64,000 nucleotides of DNA. Origin: Rhodospirillales bacterium. Lineage in GTDB: Bacteria > Pseudomonadota > Alphaproteobacteria > Micavibrionales > Micavibrionaceae. The notes beneath the pieces are model-generated. The model made no database searches. It was not told where the DNA came from and saw only the letters and a program-made list of their open reading frames with translations. The stretch's first letter is position 1. The number at the start of each line of letters is the position of its first letter. The stretch lies in contig JACKIQ010000001.1 in the NCBI GenBank assembly GCA_020638365.1, positions 434,001 through 498,000 of the forward strand. Direction: 5' to 3'. The position numbers were made by a program, and so were the translations under genes. Shown here piece after piece: positions 9,352 through 19,161 of this stretch.

Positions 9352-11559
9352 ATGACAGACGAAACGAACGATCAGGGCGCTGGCGGTACTGCTCAGGATG
9401 AAGATGCAGAGTTGCGTCAGGCGCTTGAGACTCTAAAACGGATCATTGAACGCCCCAAGCGTGCTCCATTCGGTACGAACGATGTCTGGGGCTGGTCTAC
9501 CGGGAAGGAGCATTCGCTGGAACCCGGAACCCTGCCCCGTGAGCAGGTTGTCGAACGGATCCGGGGCAGCTACTCGCCACAAGTAGACGGAGAGCCGGTG
9601 GCAGAGCGAAGCGATAGCGAGATTTCCGTTCTTGAGACTATCTCTACCGCCCTAGAAAAAATGGGTGAAAACCCTGCGTACGCACATCATGACCTGAAGC
9701 GTATCGTCAAGGCTCTTGAAGTCATCATCGCAGACAGGATCGGACCCGGCGATGCCCCTGCAGAACCATCAAAAATGATGGTCGCGCCGGGTACGCGTAC
9801 AGGCAGGGACATTTCCGAGCAAGTCGCAAAATCCGTTCTTACGCCCGAAGAGGAGACGCTTGATTATTCCTATATCGTTTCCGATCATCCCCTGATTGCG
9901 GAACTCGTGAAGGAACACGGGCTGACCAGTGTGTGGAACGAGCTTTTAAGGATACGTTTCCAATTGCCTTCCGTTAATCAGGAAATCGCCGCCGCCCTGT
10001 CCAAGGCCGCCTTGACCATGGACGGTACAGAATTCCCTGACGCCGCACCGCATCCTCATCCAAAGATGTACGTTGATGAGAAGGGTGAGCCGGTCAAGTA
10101 TTATGAGGCACGCGCCACCGATCTTTTCCCTATGCGGGTCTACTGGGACAGTGTCGGGGTCGAGGAAAAAGCAGAGGTTTTAGAACGCCTAAAAAAAGAC
10201 ATGGATAGAAGCGGCAGGAGAAATGATTACTCCTCCATTCGCGGTCTGGGCGATGAACTGGACATCACTGCCGACCTTCAAGGAGACAGAACCGTCTGGC
10301 TCGAATTAATGCGCCTTCGCTATAATGTCTGGCCAAGGCATGAAGATGTCAGCGGTTACATTGAGGATATCGCGCAAAGAATGCCCGGCCTGCTTGATAT
10401 CCCCGAAGGGGAGGAAGCTCCTCCCGTGCGATTAGTTGCCGACGTCAAGTACGAGGTCGATGCCATCTACCGACGCGGTCTGGAACTGACGCTCCGGAAT
10501 CAGGAAGCGTTGAAGCACAGGGAACGTCTGGAGTCAGGAGAACTGGGGCAATACGTCAAAATGAAGCCCTGGAATACATATGTCCAGGTCACCCCCCCTG
10601 ATCTGGGTTATGATGAAAGTCTTCTAAAGAAATGGGGACTTGAGGGTCTTGTTCTACCGACGGCCTCAGGACAGAAGGAGAAGACCTCCAAGAAAGCAAA
10701 AGGCCCCGAAGCCATCGGCTCTTCCGGCGGCGGCTCTTCGACCCGTGAGGCGCTGGAGTCTATCGAAAGCGTTACGGAAGGAAAGCTTTCCGCCCCCGCT
10801 GCCGGTATTCTTGCAGACGCCCTCCGCATGGCTGCCGACCAGATCGAGCAACAGGAAGGCATTGCCCAAGCCGGTGTAACTGTAGATGAAGCTGAGGCCA
10901 AAAAAGCCAAGCCCGAAGACGAAAGAATTCGAAAAGTTTTTGATGATCTTCGGGTCAAGATTGTCTACACGGAAGGAAAAAGCGCTGCCGTCAGGCCTAT
11001 GTGGGGAGACAAGATCGTCTTCTTCAGGGAAATTGTTACGCATGCCGACAAAGAAGCCCAAAAAATGGACAAGTGGCGTGGGCGGGCCCGCGCAGCGGGG
11101 GAAGATTTTGTGCCGAGACGTGAGTATAAAGACGGAAAAATGTCGGATGTCTGGAAAGGCGTTGAGGGGCTTTCGCAGATGGTGTTTTGGGACGACCTGC
11201 CCAAAGAGGGACTTGCCAAGGATAACCCCTATTATCCTTTTACAGAAGAGTATGTGAAGTTTATCTGCGCGATGAGAGACCTCGCAAACGAGCGTTTTAA
11301 AAGCTTTCAGGAGGCCACCAGAATATCGGATGGCGGTGGTGGGATGATCGCCAGGCTCAAGCAATCCTGGAAAGACAGCGCTGACGGGGTCAAGCGAATA
11401 TGGACCGGACGTCAGATGGAAGTCTGGCGAGAGAAAATGCATAAGCTGGTCGTCCGGGGCCAGCCTTTAAAGGGCAGACCAAACTGGGATTTGTATAATC
11501 AGATGAAGGAGTTCGATCCTCCTTTCAACCCGCCGAAGCTTGCGGATCCTCCCTGGTAA
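9352..11559 (+). CDS. Hypothetical protein, 735 aa
   Basis: The function is unknown. It is a large acidic, soluble protein without a signal peptide, rich in Glu, Lys and Arg. It includes a low-complexity linker near residues 440-465 (a run of Gly and Ser) and a helical C-terminal third with repeated Trp-containing segments (MWGDKIVFFREIV near 540, VFWDDLPKEGL near 610). Two stretches, DYSYIVSDHPLIAELVKEHG and DITADLQGDRTVWLELMRLR, look like a repeated module of about 120 residues (each followed by SVNQEI or PRHEDV and helices), which suggests internal duplication. The ribosome site before ATG 9352 is weak. It is followed by an AT-rich spacer and a sugar-transfer operon. Confidence 0.7.
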   Translation: MTDETNDQGAGGTAQDEDAELRQALETLKRIIERPKRAPFGTNDVWGWSTGKEHSLEPGTLPREQVVERIRGSYSPQVDGEPVAERSDSEISVLETISTALEKMGENPAYAHHDLKRIVKALEVIIADRIGPGDAPAEPSKMMVAPGTRTGRDISEQVAKSVLTPEEETLDYSYIVSDHPLIAELVKEHGLTSVWNELLRIRFQLPSVNQEIAAALSKAALTMDGTEFPDAAPHPHPKMYVDEKGEPVKYYEARATDLFPMRVYWDSVGVEEKAEVLERLKKDMDRSGRRNDYSSIRGLGDELDITADLQGDRTVWLELMRLRYNVWPRHEDVSGYIEDIAQRMPGLLDIPEGEEAPPVRLVADVKYEVDAIYRRGLELTLRNQEALKHRERLESGELGQYVKMKPWNTYVQVTPPDLGYDESLLKKWGLEGLVLPTASGQKEKTSKKAKGPEAIGSSGGGSSTREALESIESVTEGKLSAPAAGILADALRMAADQIEQQEGIAQAGVTVDEAEAKKAKPEDERIRKVFDDLRVKIVYTEGKSAAVRPMWGDKIVFFREIVTHADKEAQKMDKWRGRARAAGEDFVPRREYKDGKMSDVWKGVEGLSQMVFWDDLPKEGLAKDNPYYPFTEEYVKFICAMRDLANERFKSFQEATRISDGGGGMIARLKQSWKDSADGVKRIWTGRQMEVWREKMHKLVVRGQPLKGRPNWDLYNQMKEFDPPFNPPKLADPPW

Positions 11560-11697
11560 CGACCGAACTTTTTTATGTTTTTTGTGACTTTTACTTGATT
11601 TTAGTGCCTTGTTTTCTGGTATTTTGTGCGAAAATTCGGATATAATCTTTACTTGGAAATAATAAAGAGCCGAATTAAGGCTTGTTGAGGGTGTTTC

Positions 11698-12900
11698 ATG
11701 GGAGAAGATTCAAAACTATCGACATTAACTATCGGTATTCCCGTTCACGATGAGGAGCGGTCGCTTCCGGATTCGTATGCCTCTCTTGTCGAAGCCATAA
11801 ACCGCCTGCCCAAATATGTCCAGGTTGAGGTTATTTATTGTGTGAACGGCTGTACGGACAAGAGCGAGCATATACTGCGAAACATGACCCAAGGCAGTCG
11901 GCGTATGGACGACTTCAAAGTTATCGAGTCCGAGCCAGGGAAAATGAATGCTCAAAAAGCGATTGTTGCCAACCGCCGTTTTAAGGACGGACCGATCTGC
12001 TTTGCCGATGCGGATATCCTAATGGGCCATATGGCTCTGGCCGCACTCTACAAAAAACTTACAGACGATCCGGAATGCATGGTGTCCTACGCCCATGTGG
12101 AGCCTTACTATGATGGAGAAAGCGACCCCAGCCTGAGCGCTTTTCCGGACCTGCTTTTTACGCATTATAATTACCGGAAGCATCAGCCCCCAAGGAGCTA
12201 TTTTCACGGACGGACCTTTATGATGCGCGATGCGCACCATATTGAGGAAATGGGTCTGGATCTCGATAAGCGTGTCGCACGCGTAATGGAAATGGATCCC
12301 TGGTTTGTCGAACATCTTCATCTTGAAGACGGGCCGCTTGTCGACGATATATATCTTTCACGCGTGATCGTGGCCGAGCACGGGGTGGACGCGATTGTGG
12401 AGGTGCCCGAAGCCCAGATTCTTTTTCATCCTCCTACAACGGTTGAAGACTTTTTCCATGTTATTGATCGTACCCGGACTGAAATCAAGCGCTTGGATTT
12501 GCTTTATCCCGAGCACGCACCTATCCAGAAAGAGCATTTCAGGCGCGCTTTTGAAGATGCCAGCATCTATATGCCCGAAGGGGAAAGAATGAAACTCAGG
12601 CTTTTGAGGGAAATCGAGGACGCCTTCTCAAGGCGTATTGATGAAGGCCTTATGTCCCCTACCGAGCGCAAAAATCCCCTGGCGCAGACGCACTGGGTCC
12701 ATGCGCGGACAACGAAGCAGAGCTTCGGGCTTGTGACGGACAGTTTTTTGAGTGCCAGTCCCGACGCCCTCATTAATCAGGGATTGAAATCGGTAAAGAC
12801 CGGAGATGTGCAGAAAGGACCGGGTCTGGCCGAAGTAGGTGCGCACCATCAAGATAAAACAGATGGCGGGCCGCATGAAGACGGGCCTCCCATGCACTAG
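11698..12900 (+). CDS. Family 2-like glycosyltransferase
   Basis: This 400-residue protein has the GT-A fold signature of inverting sugar transferases: TIGIPVHDEERSLPDS near residue 12, then YCVNGCTDKSE, and the metal-binding FADADI near 103. An acceptor or catalytic region with EDGPLVDDIYLSR follows near 205. There is no membrane anchor, so it should act in the cytoplasm on a nucleotide sugar. It is the first gene of a tight operon with a methyltransferase, a NUDIX hydrolase and a histidine phosphatase. The set suggests synthesis and methylation of a glycan or glycosylated metabolite. Donor and acceptor are unknown. Confidence 0.82.
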   Translation: MGEDSKLSTLTIGIPVHDEERSLPDSYASLVEAINRLPKYVQVEVIYCVNGCTDKSEHILRNMTQGSRRMDDFKVIESEPGKMNAQKAIVANRRFKDGPICFADADILMGHMALAALYKKLTDDPECMVSYAHVEPYYDGESDPSLSAFPDLLFTHYNYRKHQPPRSYFHGRTFMMRDAHHIEEMGLDLDKRVARVMEMDPWFVEHLHLEDGPLVDDIYLSRVIVAEHGVDAIVEVPEAQILFHPPTTVEDFFHVIDRTRTEIKRLDLLYPEHAPIQKEHFRRAFEDASIYMPEGERMKLRLLREIEDAFSRRIDEGLMSPTERKNPLAQTHWVHARTTKQSFGLVTDSFLSASPDALINQGLKSVKTGDVQKGPGLAEVGAHHQDKTDGGPHEDGPPMH

Positions 12901-12913
12901 AGGGTTAATGATT

Positions 12914-13639
12914 ATGAATGAACAGGATCAGCCAGTATTTGAAAACCCGGACTGGGAAGTCGTCGAAGGCGGACTCAAGCTTAACGGCAAGGTCTACACC
13001 AAGCTGAACCTTGCGTGCGGGGTTCCGGTCGAAAGGCATTTTCCCGAACCCTGGCTGAATATCGACGCACAGCCCGGCGCGGCAGACCTTGTCATGTCTA
13101 TTGATGACCTGCCAGAAGAATGGGAAGGATTGTTCGAGGAAGTCCGGGCCTCTCATGTTCTTGAGCATTTTACCCTGAACGAGGCACAGGATGTCATGGA
13201 TGAATGGGCGCGCGTTACCGCGCCGGGCGGTAAGCTCCGCGTATGCGTGCCCGATTTCGACCTGTTTGTCGAGGCCTACCAAAAGGGCGTTGACCGCAAA
13301 GGACGCGAGGCGGTATCAGTCGACCATACGACGCATATGCTGACCCAGATATTCGGACGCGGCTACGAAGACCGGAACATGAACCCGTTTATGAGGCACC
13401 ACATGGTCTATAATGAGGCCATGATGCGGCGGATGTTCGAGAAAACGGGCGTAGCCCGGGAAATAGCCGTTTATCCGGTCGAAGAGGACCCGTCACAGAC
13501 ATTTGAAGCTCCTATAAAAAACGACGGCAGTAATTTCGCCTATACCCTGAATATGTTCATGGTCAAACGCGCAGATGCCGGGTATGCGCCCGGCGTCGAC
13601 CGCGAGAGCGACGTTCAATTTAGGGCCGGGCTCGACTAA
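12914..13639 (+). CDS. SAM-dependent methyltransferase, class I
   Basis: This protein of about 241 residues carries LNLACGVP (SAM motif I), an acidic LNIDAQPGAADLVMSID segment and the VRASHVLEHFT post-motif typical of Methyltransf_11 enzymes found in surface polysaccharide clusters. I chose ATG 12914 because AGAGGG lies 9 bases upstream. ATG 12908 is also possible, and the longer in-frame extension overlaps the glycosyltransferase. The stop overlaps the NUDIX start (TAATG), showing translational coupling. Given its neighbour it may methylate a sugar or lipid-linked glycan, but the substrate is unproven. Confidence 0.8.
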   Translation: MNEQDQPVFENPDWEVVEGGLKLNGKVYTKLNLACGVPVERHFPEPWLNIDAQPGAADLVMSIDDLPEEWEGLFEEVRASHVLEHFTLNEAQDVMDEWARVTAPGGKLRVCVPDFDLFVEAYQKGVDRKGREAVSVDHTTHMLTQIFGRGYEDRNMNPFMRHHMVYNEAMMRRMFEKTGVAREIAVYPVEEDPSQTFEAPIKNDGSNFAYTLNMFMVKRADAGYAPGVDRESDVQFRAGLD

Positions 13640-14232
13640 TGCGCAAAGATCAAGAGCCTCGTTCCGGACGCCGTATTGAAGGCCCTTTCCATGCAGCAGG
13701 AGAAGGCGTCGAGCAGTCTGACGGCGCTCCTTCACCGTTCACATTTCTTCAAGCACATACGCCCGTCCCGGACGGGCAGATTACGGCAACTCTGCTTGTT
13801 CCGTTCATGCCCGATGGACGAATTCTGGTCATTGAACATTCCCAGCGCGGATTCGATATTCCCGGCGGGCACAAGGATATCACCGATAAAACCAGCTACG
13901 AGACGGCACGGCGCGAGCTTCTTGAAGAGACAGGCGCACTGGTCGGACAGATTACGCCGTGCCTGATCATGGAAACCGAGCCGCACACAAGTTCGAAGGC
14001 TCAGGACCCGAGCGAGCCGAGTTACATGGTGGTTATGACGGGCGTCGTACAGAACCTTGGCCGTTTTAACCCCAGCGGGGAAGTGATCGGACGCCATCTC
14101 CTGACGCCCGAGGTGTTTCTGGAGTCTTACGGGGGCGAATATCAGGGCGATATGGCCTTTATCGTCCGAACCGCGAAGCAAACCATCGAAAGCGATCACG
14201 GGCAGGCGCCTGACTTCAGCGGAATGAATTAA
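13639..14232 (+). CDS. NUDIX hydrolase
   Basis: This 197-residue protein contains a NUDIX box, starting at GGHKDITDKTSYETARRELL and closing with EETGAL, which matches GX5EX7REUXEEXGU closely. Such enzymes hydrolyse nucleoside diphosphates linked to another group, including nucleotide sugars. It overlaps the methyltransferase stop by one base and is followed 31 bases later by a histidine phosphatase. It may remove or recycle a nucleotide intermediate of the glycosyltransferase pathway, or act as a housekeeping hydrolase. The first 40 residues are variable and may be disordered. Confidence 0.88.
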   Translation: MRKDQEPRSGRRIEGPFHAAGEGVEQSDGAPSPFTFLQAHTPVPDGQITATLLVPFMPDGRILVIEHSQRGFDIPGGHKDITDKTSYETARRELLEETGALVGQITPCLIMETEPHTSSKAQDPSEPSYMVVMTGVVQNLGRFNPSGEVIGRHLLTPEVFLESYGGEYQGDMAFIVRTAKQTIESDHGQAPDFSGMN

Positions 14233-14263
14233 GCGCACCTGCTTTTTAAAGGACGACGTTGTT

Positions 14264-14914
14264 ATGGACGCTCAGGAAAGATATCCGGCTCTTGTCGAGT
14301 TTTACTTCATGCGCCACCCGCAGTCCGAAGACAATGCGCGCCGCAAGGCAAACGGCCATAACGACAGCCGCATTACTGAAGAAGGCGAACGCCAGACCGA
14401 CCTCGCTTCGACCTTTCTGGAGGGGGTTCGTCCCGGTCTTTCCGAAATCCATCACAGCCGCATGAGCAGAACCTTTGAAGCCGCGGTGCGCCTCAACGAA
14501 GGCATGGACCTTGATCTGGTTGAAAATCAGGCGTTCGACGAGCAAACGCTTGGGGACTGGGAGGGCGTGGACTGGGATGAGGCCGTTGATTTGTTCGAGT
14601 CCGGCGAAGACCCGCCGGGGGGCGAACCTTACGAGGCGTTTCATGCGCGTATCCAGAGCGGCTTGCGCGAACTTACGGGCAGACGTGAGGAAGAGGGAGC
14701 ACTTCCTCTGGTCATTTCTCATGGCGGGGTGTGGATGGCTATTCACAAGATTTGCGGGACGCACGCCGAGGAGTGGCCCGAGAATTGCGATATCTACAAG
14801 GTCAGGATCACCGGCACTTGGGATGCGCCGCGGATCGAGAGCGAGCCCGTGTTCCGATTGCCTTCTGCGCCAGAGAATTCGGGCGATGCTCCAAGCGCTT
14901 TCCCTTTGTCATAG
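14264..14914 (+). CDS. Histidine phosphatase family protein
   Basis: This 216-residue protein belongs to the phosphoglycerate mutase-like clan. The catalytic motif is FYFMRHPQSEDN near residue 14. The usual RHG is RHP here, with the phospho-accepting His retained. The supporting HSRMSRTFEAA segment and late ISHGGVW (second His) complete the fold. A GxxYEAFHARI region resembles the substrate lid. As the last gene of the glycosyltransferase operon it may dephosphorylate a sugar phosphate or nucleotide product. No terminator is obvious before the next gene, which starts 93 bases on. Confidence 0.85.
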   Translation: MDAQERYPALVEFYFMRHPQSEDNARRKANGHNDSRITEEGERQTDLASTFLEGVRPGLSEIHHSRMSRTFEAAVRLNEGMDLDLVENQAFDEQTLGDWEGVDWDEAVDLFESGEDPPGGEPYEAFHARIQSGLRELTGRREEEGALPLVISHGGVWMAIHKICGTHAEEWPENCDIYKVRITGTWDAPRIESEPVFRLPSAPENSGDAPSAFPLS

Positions 14915-15007
14915 TCAGTTACAGGGCATTTTCAAATCATTTCTTGTAATCTCAGGGTATCTGTAATAGGTCTTGCCGTATCGGATCATAAAATTACAGG
15001 AAATGCC

Positions 15008-16156
15008 ATGCAAAGCGCTACTGTAGGTTTATCGTCACTTGGCGATTCATTTGCAGGATCTACCGCGAAAGCCGGAACGGTCCTTAGACATGTAAAATTT
15101 GAAGACCTTCATGGTCTCGCACTTAATCAAGCTCCGCAAATCGGTGATGTCTTGTTGGCCAAGGTGGTTTCCGTGGGCGATAAGAATACGCTGCAAACCA
15201 AGGATGGACGTAATCTTGAGCTTCATGCCGGAGATAAAATTCTTGTAGCTTACGGCAATCGTTATGCCGTTTCGGAGTACCATGCGCACATTCCAAAAGA
15301 CATGCGCGTGTGTCATCTGGTTTCCAGCGGCGGGGTTGCTTCCCTGATTGAAGGAACGAACAGCTTTATGGGCAAGCCCACCCAGATCAAACCTCTGGGG
15401 CTCGCGCTTAACGCGCAGGGAAACGTCATGAATATGAAGGATTATGCCCTGCGCCCTGTAGGATTTACAATGCGCCAACGTCCGATCAACCTTGTCATTT
15501 TGGGAACCGGAATGGATTCCGGGAAAACGACGACGGGCGCCGCGCTGGTGAAAGGACTGGAGCGCGCCGGGTTTGAACCGGGTTTTGGGAAGATGACCGG
15601 GACGGGGTTATCTTCGGATATTCATAAGCCGCAGGATGCCGGAGTCGTGGCGATCTGCGATTTTGTCGATATGGGCTATCCCTCGACTTATGAAGTTGCA
15701 ACGTCCGAACTTGAAGAAGTTTTTGATGCGCTGACCACCAATCTTGCGCTGCGCGGATCGAAGGTCAACATTATTGAGATTGCCGACGGTGTGTTGCAGT
15801 CAGATAATCAGAAGCTTTTGCGCTCTCCCTCTTTTACTTCAAAAGTTGACGGCGTTATTCTTGCTGGAGCAGGCGGACTGAGTGCACTATACGCTGTTGA
15901 AGAGTTACACAGGCTGGATATTCCCGTTCTCGCGGTTAGCGGACTCTTTACCTCTGCACCGCTCGCCGTGAAAGAGTTTGAGGATCACGTTACGCGGGAA
16001 AGCAGTCCGCCTTTGGGAGTTTTGACACCTAAGCAGCTCATGCTTAAGAAGACCGCGCAATTGCTGATGGCTAAGGTTCAAGGCACCCCGCCTGCGAATG
16101 ACAGCCGACCGGATGGTGAAACGCCCAGCCTGAGCGAGCAGGATTTAAGCGCCTAG
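15008..16156 (+). CDS. P-loop protein of DUF1611 type
   Basis: This 382-residue protein has a Walker A loop, LGTGMDSGKTTTGAALVKG, near residues 166-184, followed by TGTGLSSDIHKPQDAG and IIEIADGVLQ, an arrangement I associate with the DUF1611 C-terminal domain. The N-terminal 150 residues form a separate domain rich in beta strands, with VLLAKVVSVGDKNTLQTKDG. There is no signal or membrane segment. DUF1611 proteins are linked to amino-acid or D-Glu metabolism in some genomes, but no function is assigned here. The gene converges with nspC and overlaps its end by 12 bases. Confidence 0.65.
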   Translation: MQSATVGLSSLGDSFAGSTAKAGTVLRHVKFEDLHGLALNQAPQIGDVLLAKVVSVGDKNTLQTKDGRNLELHAGDKILVAYGNRYAVSEYHAHIPKDMRVCHLVSSGGVASLIEGTNSFMGKPTQIKPLGLALNAQGNVMNMKDYALRPVGFTMRQRPINLVILGTGMDSGKTTTGAALVKGLERAGFEPGFGKMTGTGLSSDIHKPQDAGVVAICDFVDMGYPSTYEVATSELEEVFDALTTNLALRGSKVNIIEIADGVLQSDNQKLLRSPSFTSKVDGVILAGAGGLSALYAVEELHRLDIPVLAVSGLFTSAPLAVKEFEDHVTRESSPPLGVLTPKQLMLKKTAQLLMAKVQGTPPANDSRPDGETPSLSEQDLSA

Positions 16157-17311
16157 ACGTCCGGCAAAATCTTCATAGCCGAACCGTTTGACGCGTTCAT
16201 ATCTTCCATTTTCGTGGAGGATGCCGAGATCGGGCAGCGGGATGCCGTTAAACGTCGTGTTTTTCACGAAGCTGTATTGCATCATGTCGGTGAAGATTAG
16301 TTTCTGGCCGATTTCCAACGGTTTTTCGAATTTGTAGGTTCCTATCACGTCCCCGGTCATGCAGGTGTTGCCTCCGAGAATGTAGGTCTTCGGCTCGCTT
16401 GCCTTGCCCTGCTCCACAATTTCCGCGCCGACAATTTCGGGCGTATAGGGGACCTCCAGCACATCGGGCATGTGGGTGGAGGCGGAGGCGTCAAGAATAG
16501 CTATTTTCTGCGCGTGGGGAATAATATCCAGCACGGTGGCCACCAGATAGCCGCCGTTGAGGACGTGCGCGGCGCCGGGTTCGAGCGTGACCGTTCCTGC
16601 GAATTCCCGTTTGAGTTTTTTAAGCGCATTGATGAGGCGCGGAATGTCGTAATCCTTATGCGTGTAGAAATGCCCACCGCCGAGATTGAGATGGTTTATT
16701 TTTTTCAGCGCGAAGGCGAATTCGGTGCGTACATGGTCGATCAGTTTTTCCGAATCCTCCGCGAGGTTTTCGCAGAGATTGTGAATATGCAGCAGGTCGA
16801 TTTGCGCCAGCACCCCGTCCGTCAGTTCCTCCTTCTGCACCCCGAAGCGCGAGCACGGGGCTGAGGGGTCGTACAGGGCGCTGTTCTTGACCAGCGGGAG
16901 GCGCGGGTTGACGCGCAGGCCGATGACGGCGTTTTTTCGGGCGGCGCGAACCAGCGGCGCGAATTTCTGGAGCTGATGGATCGAGTTGAAATAGATATGC
17001 CCGGAGTATTTTAAAATCTCGCGTAATGTGTCTTCCGTATAGGCGGGGCTGTAGGTATGGACCTCCTTGCCCTGCTCCTCGCCGCCGAAATGGGTGGCGC
17101 CGAGGCGTGCTTCATAAAGGCCGCTGGCCGTCGTGCCGTCGAGCGTCCCGCGCATAAACGGAAAGACTGCGGGCATGGCGAAGCCCTTGGTGGCGAGAAG
17201 GAGCTTGATTTCCGTTTCCTTTTTGATGCGTTTTGCCTTTTCCATGTTTTTGCTGATCGCGGCGATATCGGCGACGTAGGCGGGGGTCTGGATGTTATGT
17301 AATTTTTTCAT
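16145..17311 (-). CDS. nspC: Carboxynorspermidine/carboxyspermidine decarboxylase
   Basis: This PLP enzyme decarboxylates carboxyspermidine to spermidine in the aspartate-semialdehyde route. At 388 residues it has the normal length. The PLP-lysine segment is LLLATKGFAMPAVF near residue 38, the glycine-rich phosphate-binding stretch is LNLGGGHFYTH near 210, and the late GGNTCMTGDVIGTY (near 325) holds the catalytic Cys. The partner synthase lies 460 bases away on the same strand, separated by a GIY-YIG gene and two palindromic repeats that look inserted. The gene begins with ATG 17311 in a region rich in T before the first codon. Confidence 0.93.
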   Translation of the reverse strand: MKKLHNIQTPAYVADIAAISKNMEKAKRIKKETEIKLLLATKGFAMPAVFPFMRGTLDGTTASGLYEARLGATHFGGEEQGKEVHTYSPAYTEDTLREILKYSGHIYFNSIHQLQKFAPLVRAARKNAVIGLRVNPRLPLVKNSALYDPSAPCSRFGVQKEELTDGVLAQIDLLHIHNLCENLAEDSEKLIDHVRTEFAFALKKINHLNLGGGHFYTHKDYDIPRLINALKKLKREFAGTVTLEPGAAHVLNGGYLVATVLDIIPHAQKIAILDASASTHMPDVLEVPYTPEIVGAEIVEQGKASEPKTYILGGNTCMTGDVIGTYKFEKPLEIGQKLIFTDMMQYSFVKNTTFNGIPLPDLGILHENGRYERVKRFGYEDFAGRLGA

Positions 17312-17314
17312 GTG

Positions 17315-17384
17315 TCATTGCGAGCGAAGCGAAGCAATCCATTTTTTGGGATTGCCGCGTCGGGCTTTGCCCTCCTCGCAATGA
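17315..17384. repeat. Palindromic intergenic repeat, intact copy
   Basis: The element has 10-bp terminal inverted repeats, TCATTGCGAG (17315-17324) and CTCGCAATGA (17375-17384), and an inner stem GCAATCC (17334-17340)/GGATTGC (17349-17355). Repeats with this look, cattgcgagcg...gcaatcc, are common between genes in several alphaproteobacterial genomes. It ends five bases from the stop of the GIY-YIG gene and abuts the nspC start. Confidence 0.8.
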
Positions 17385-17389
17385 AGGTG

Positions 17390-17680
17390 TTATTTTGTGA
17401 TTGTATCATACAAATCTTTCCATTCCGGGTTCATGCCTGCAATCAGTTCAATCTTCTTTTTACGGCTTCCGGCCTTTATTCTCTTTTCTTCTATTATGGT
17501 CTGTTCCATAGATTCGTAGAGCGCGTAGTAAACCAGATTTTTGCAGTTGTACTTATGTGCAAACCCTTTTGTCACTCCGTTTTTATGGTCATAAATTCTT
17601 TTTATCAAATCAGAAGTAACGCCCGCATACAGCGTTCCGTTACGCCTGCTTGCCAGAATGTAAACGGCAGGTTGTTTCAT
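17390..17680 (-). CDS. GIY-YIG nuclease superfamily protein
   Basis: This 96-residue protein is a single GIY-YIG domain. It has VYILASRRNGTLYAGVT near residues 6-22 (the YIL...YAG pair), the Arg of LIKRIYDHKN, a Lys-rich TKGFAHKYN loop and a central Glu in ESMEQTIIEEKRIKAG. This is the stand-alone UPF0213/YhbQ-like size class, proposed to nick DNA. It lies exactly between two copies of the same palindromic repeat and splits nspC from the carboxynorspermidine synthase gene. It is more AT-rich than its neighbours, which fits insertion as a small mobile unit. Confidence 0.9.
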   Translation of the reverse strand: MKQPAVYILASRRNGTLYAGVTSDLIKRIYDHKNGVTKGFAHKYNCKNLVYYALYESMEQTIIEEKRIKAGSRKKKIELIAGMNPEWKDLYDTITK

Positions 17681-17704
17681 TTACATCCTTTTTCTTTTAA
17701 AGGC

Positions 17705-17764
17705 AGTAACGAAGCAATCACTTTAACTGGATTGCCGCGCTCCTTCCAGTCGCTCGCAATGACG
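17705..17764. repeat. Palindromic intergenic repeat, shortened copy
   Basis: This is the same repeat family and orientation as 17315-17384. The right end CTCGCAATGA (17753-17762) and the inner stem GCAATC (17714-17719) with GATTGC (17730-17735) are kept, but the left terminal repeat has been lost. It sits upstream of the GIY-YIG start and ends just before the carboxynorspermidine synthase stop. Confidence 0.7.
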
Positions 17765-17771
17765 GTTACAT

Positions 17772-19010
<1,239 letters not shown>

Positions 19011-19161
19011 CGCGTATCCTCCCCTGTTGCGTGTTGATTTTTCTTAGCAATTCTCCGGGTTTAACGCAATAAAGATTGCAAAAAGGCCGACCGCTTCAAG
19101 CTTGTTTTCTTTATGTCCGGGAGTTGGTATAAAGCGCGAGGTTTTAAGGAGGTTAAAGCAT

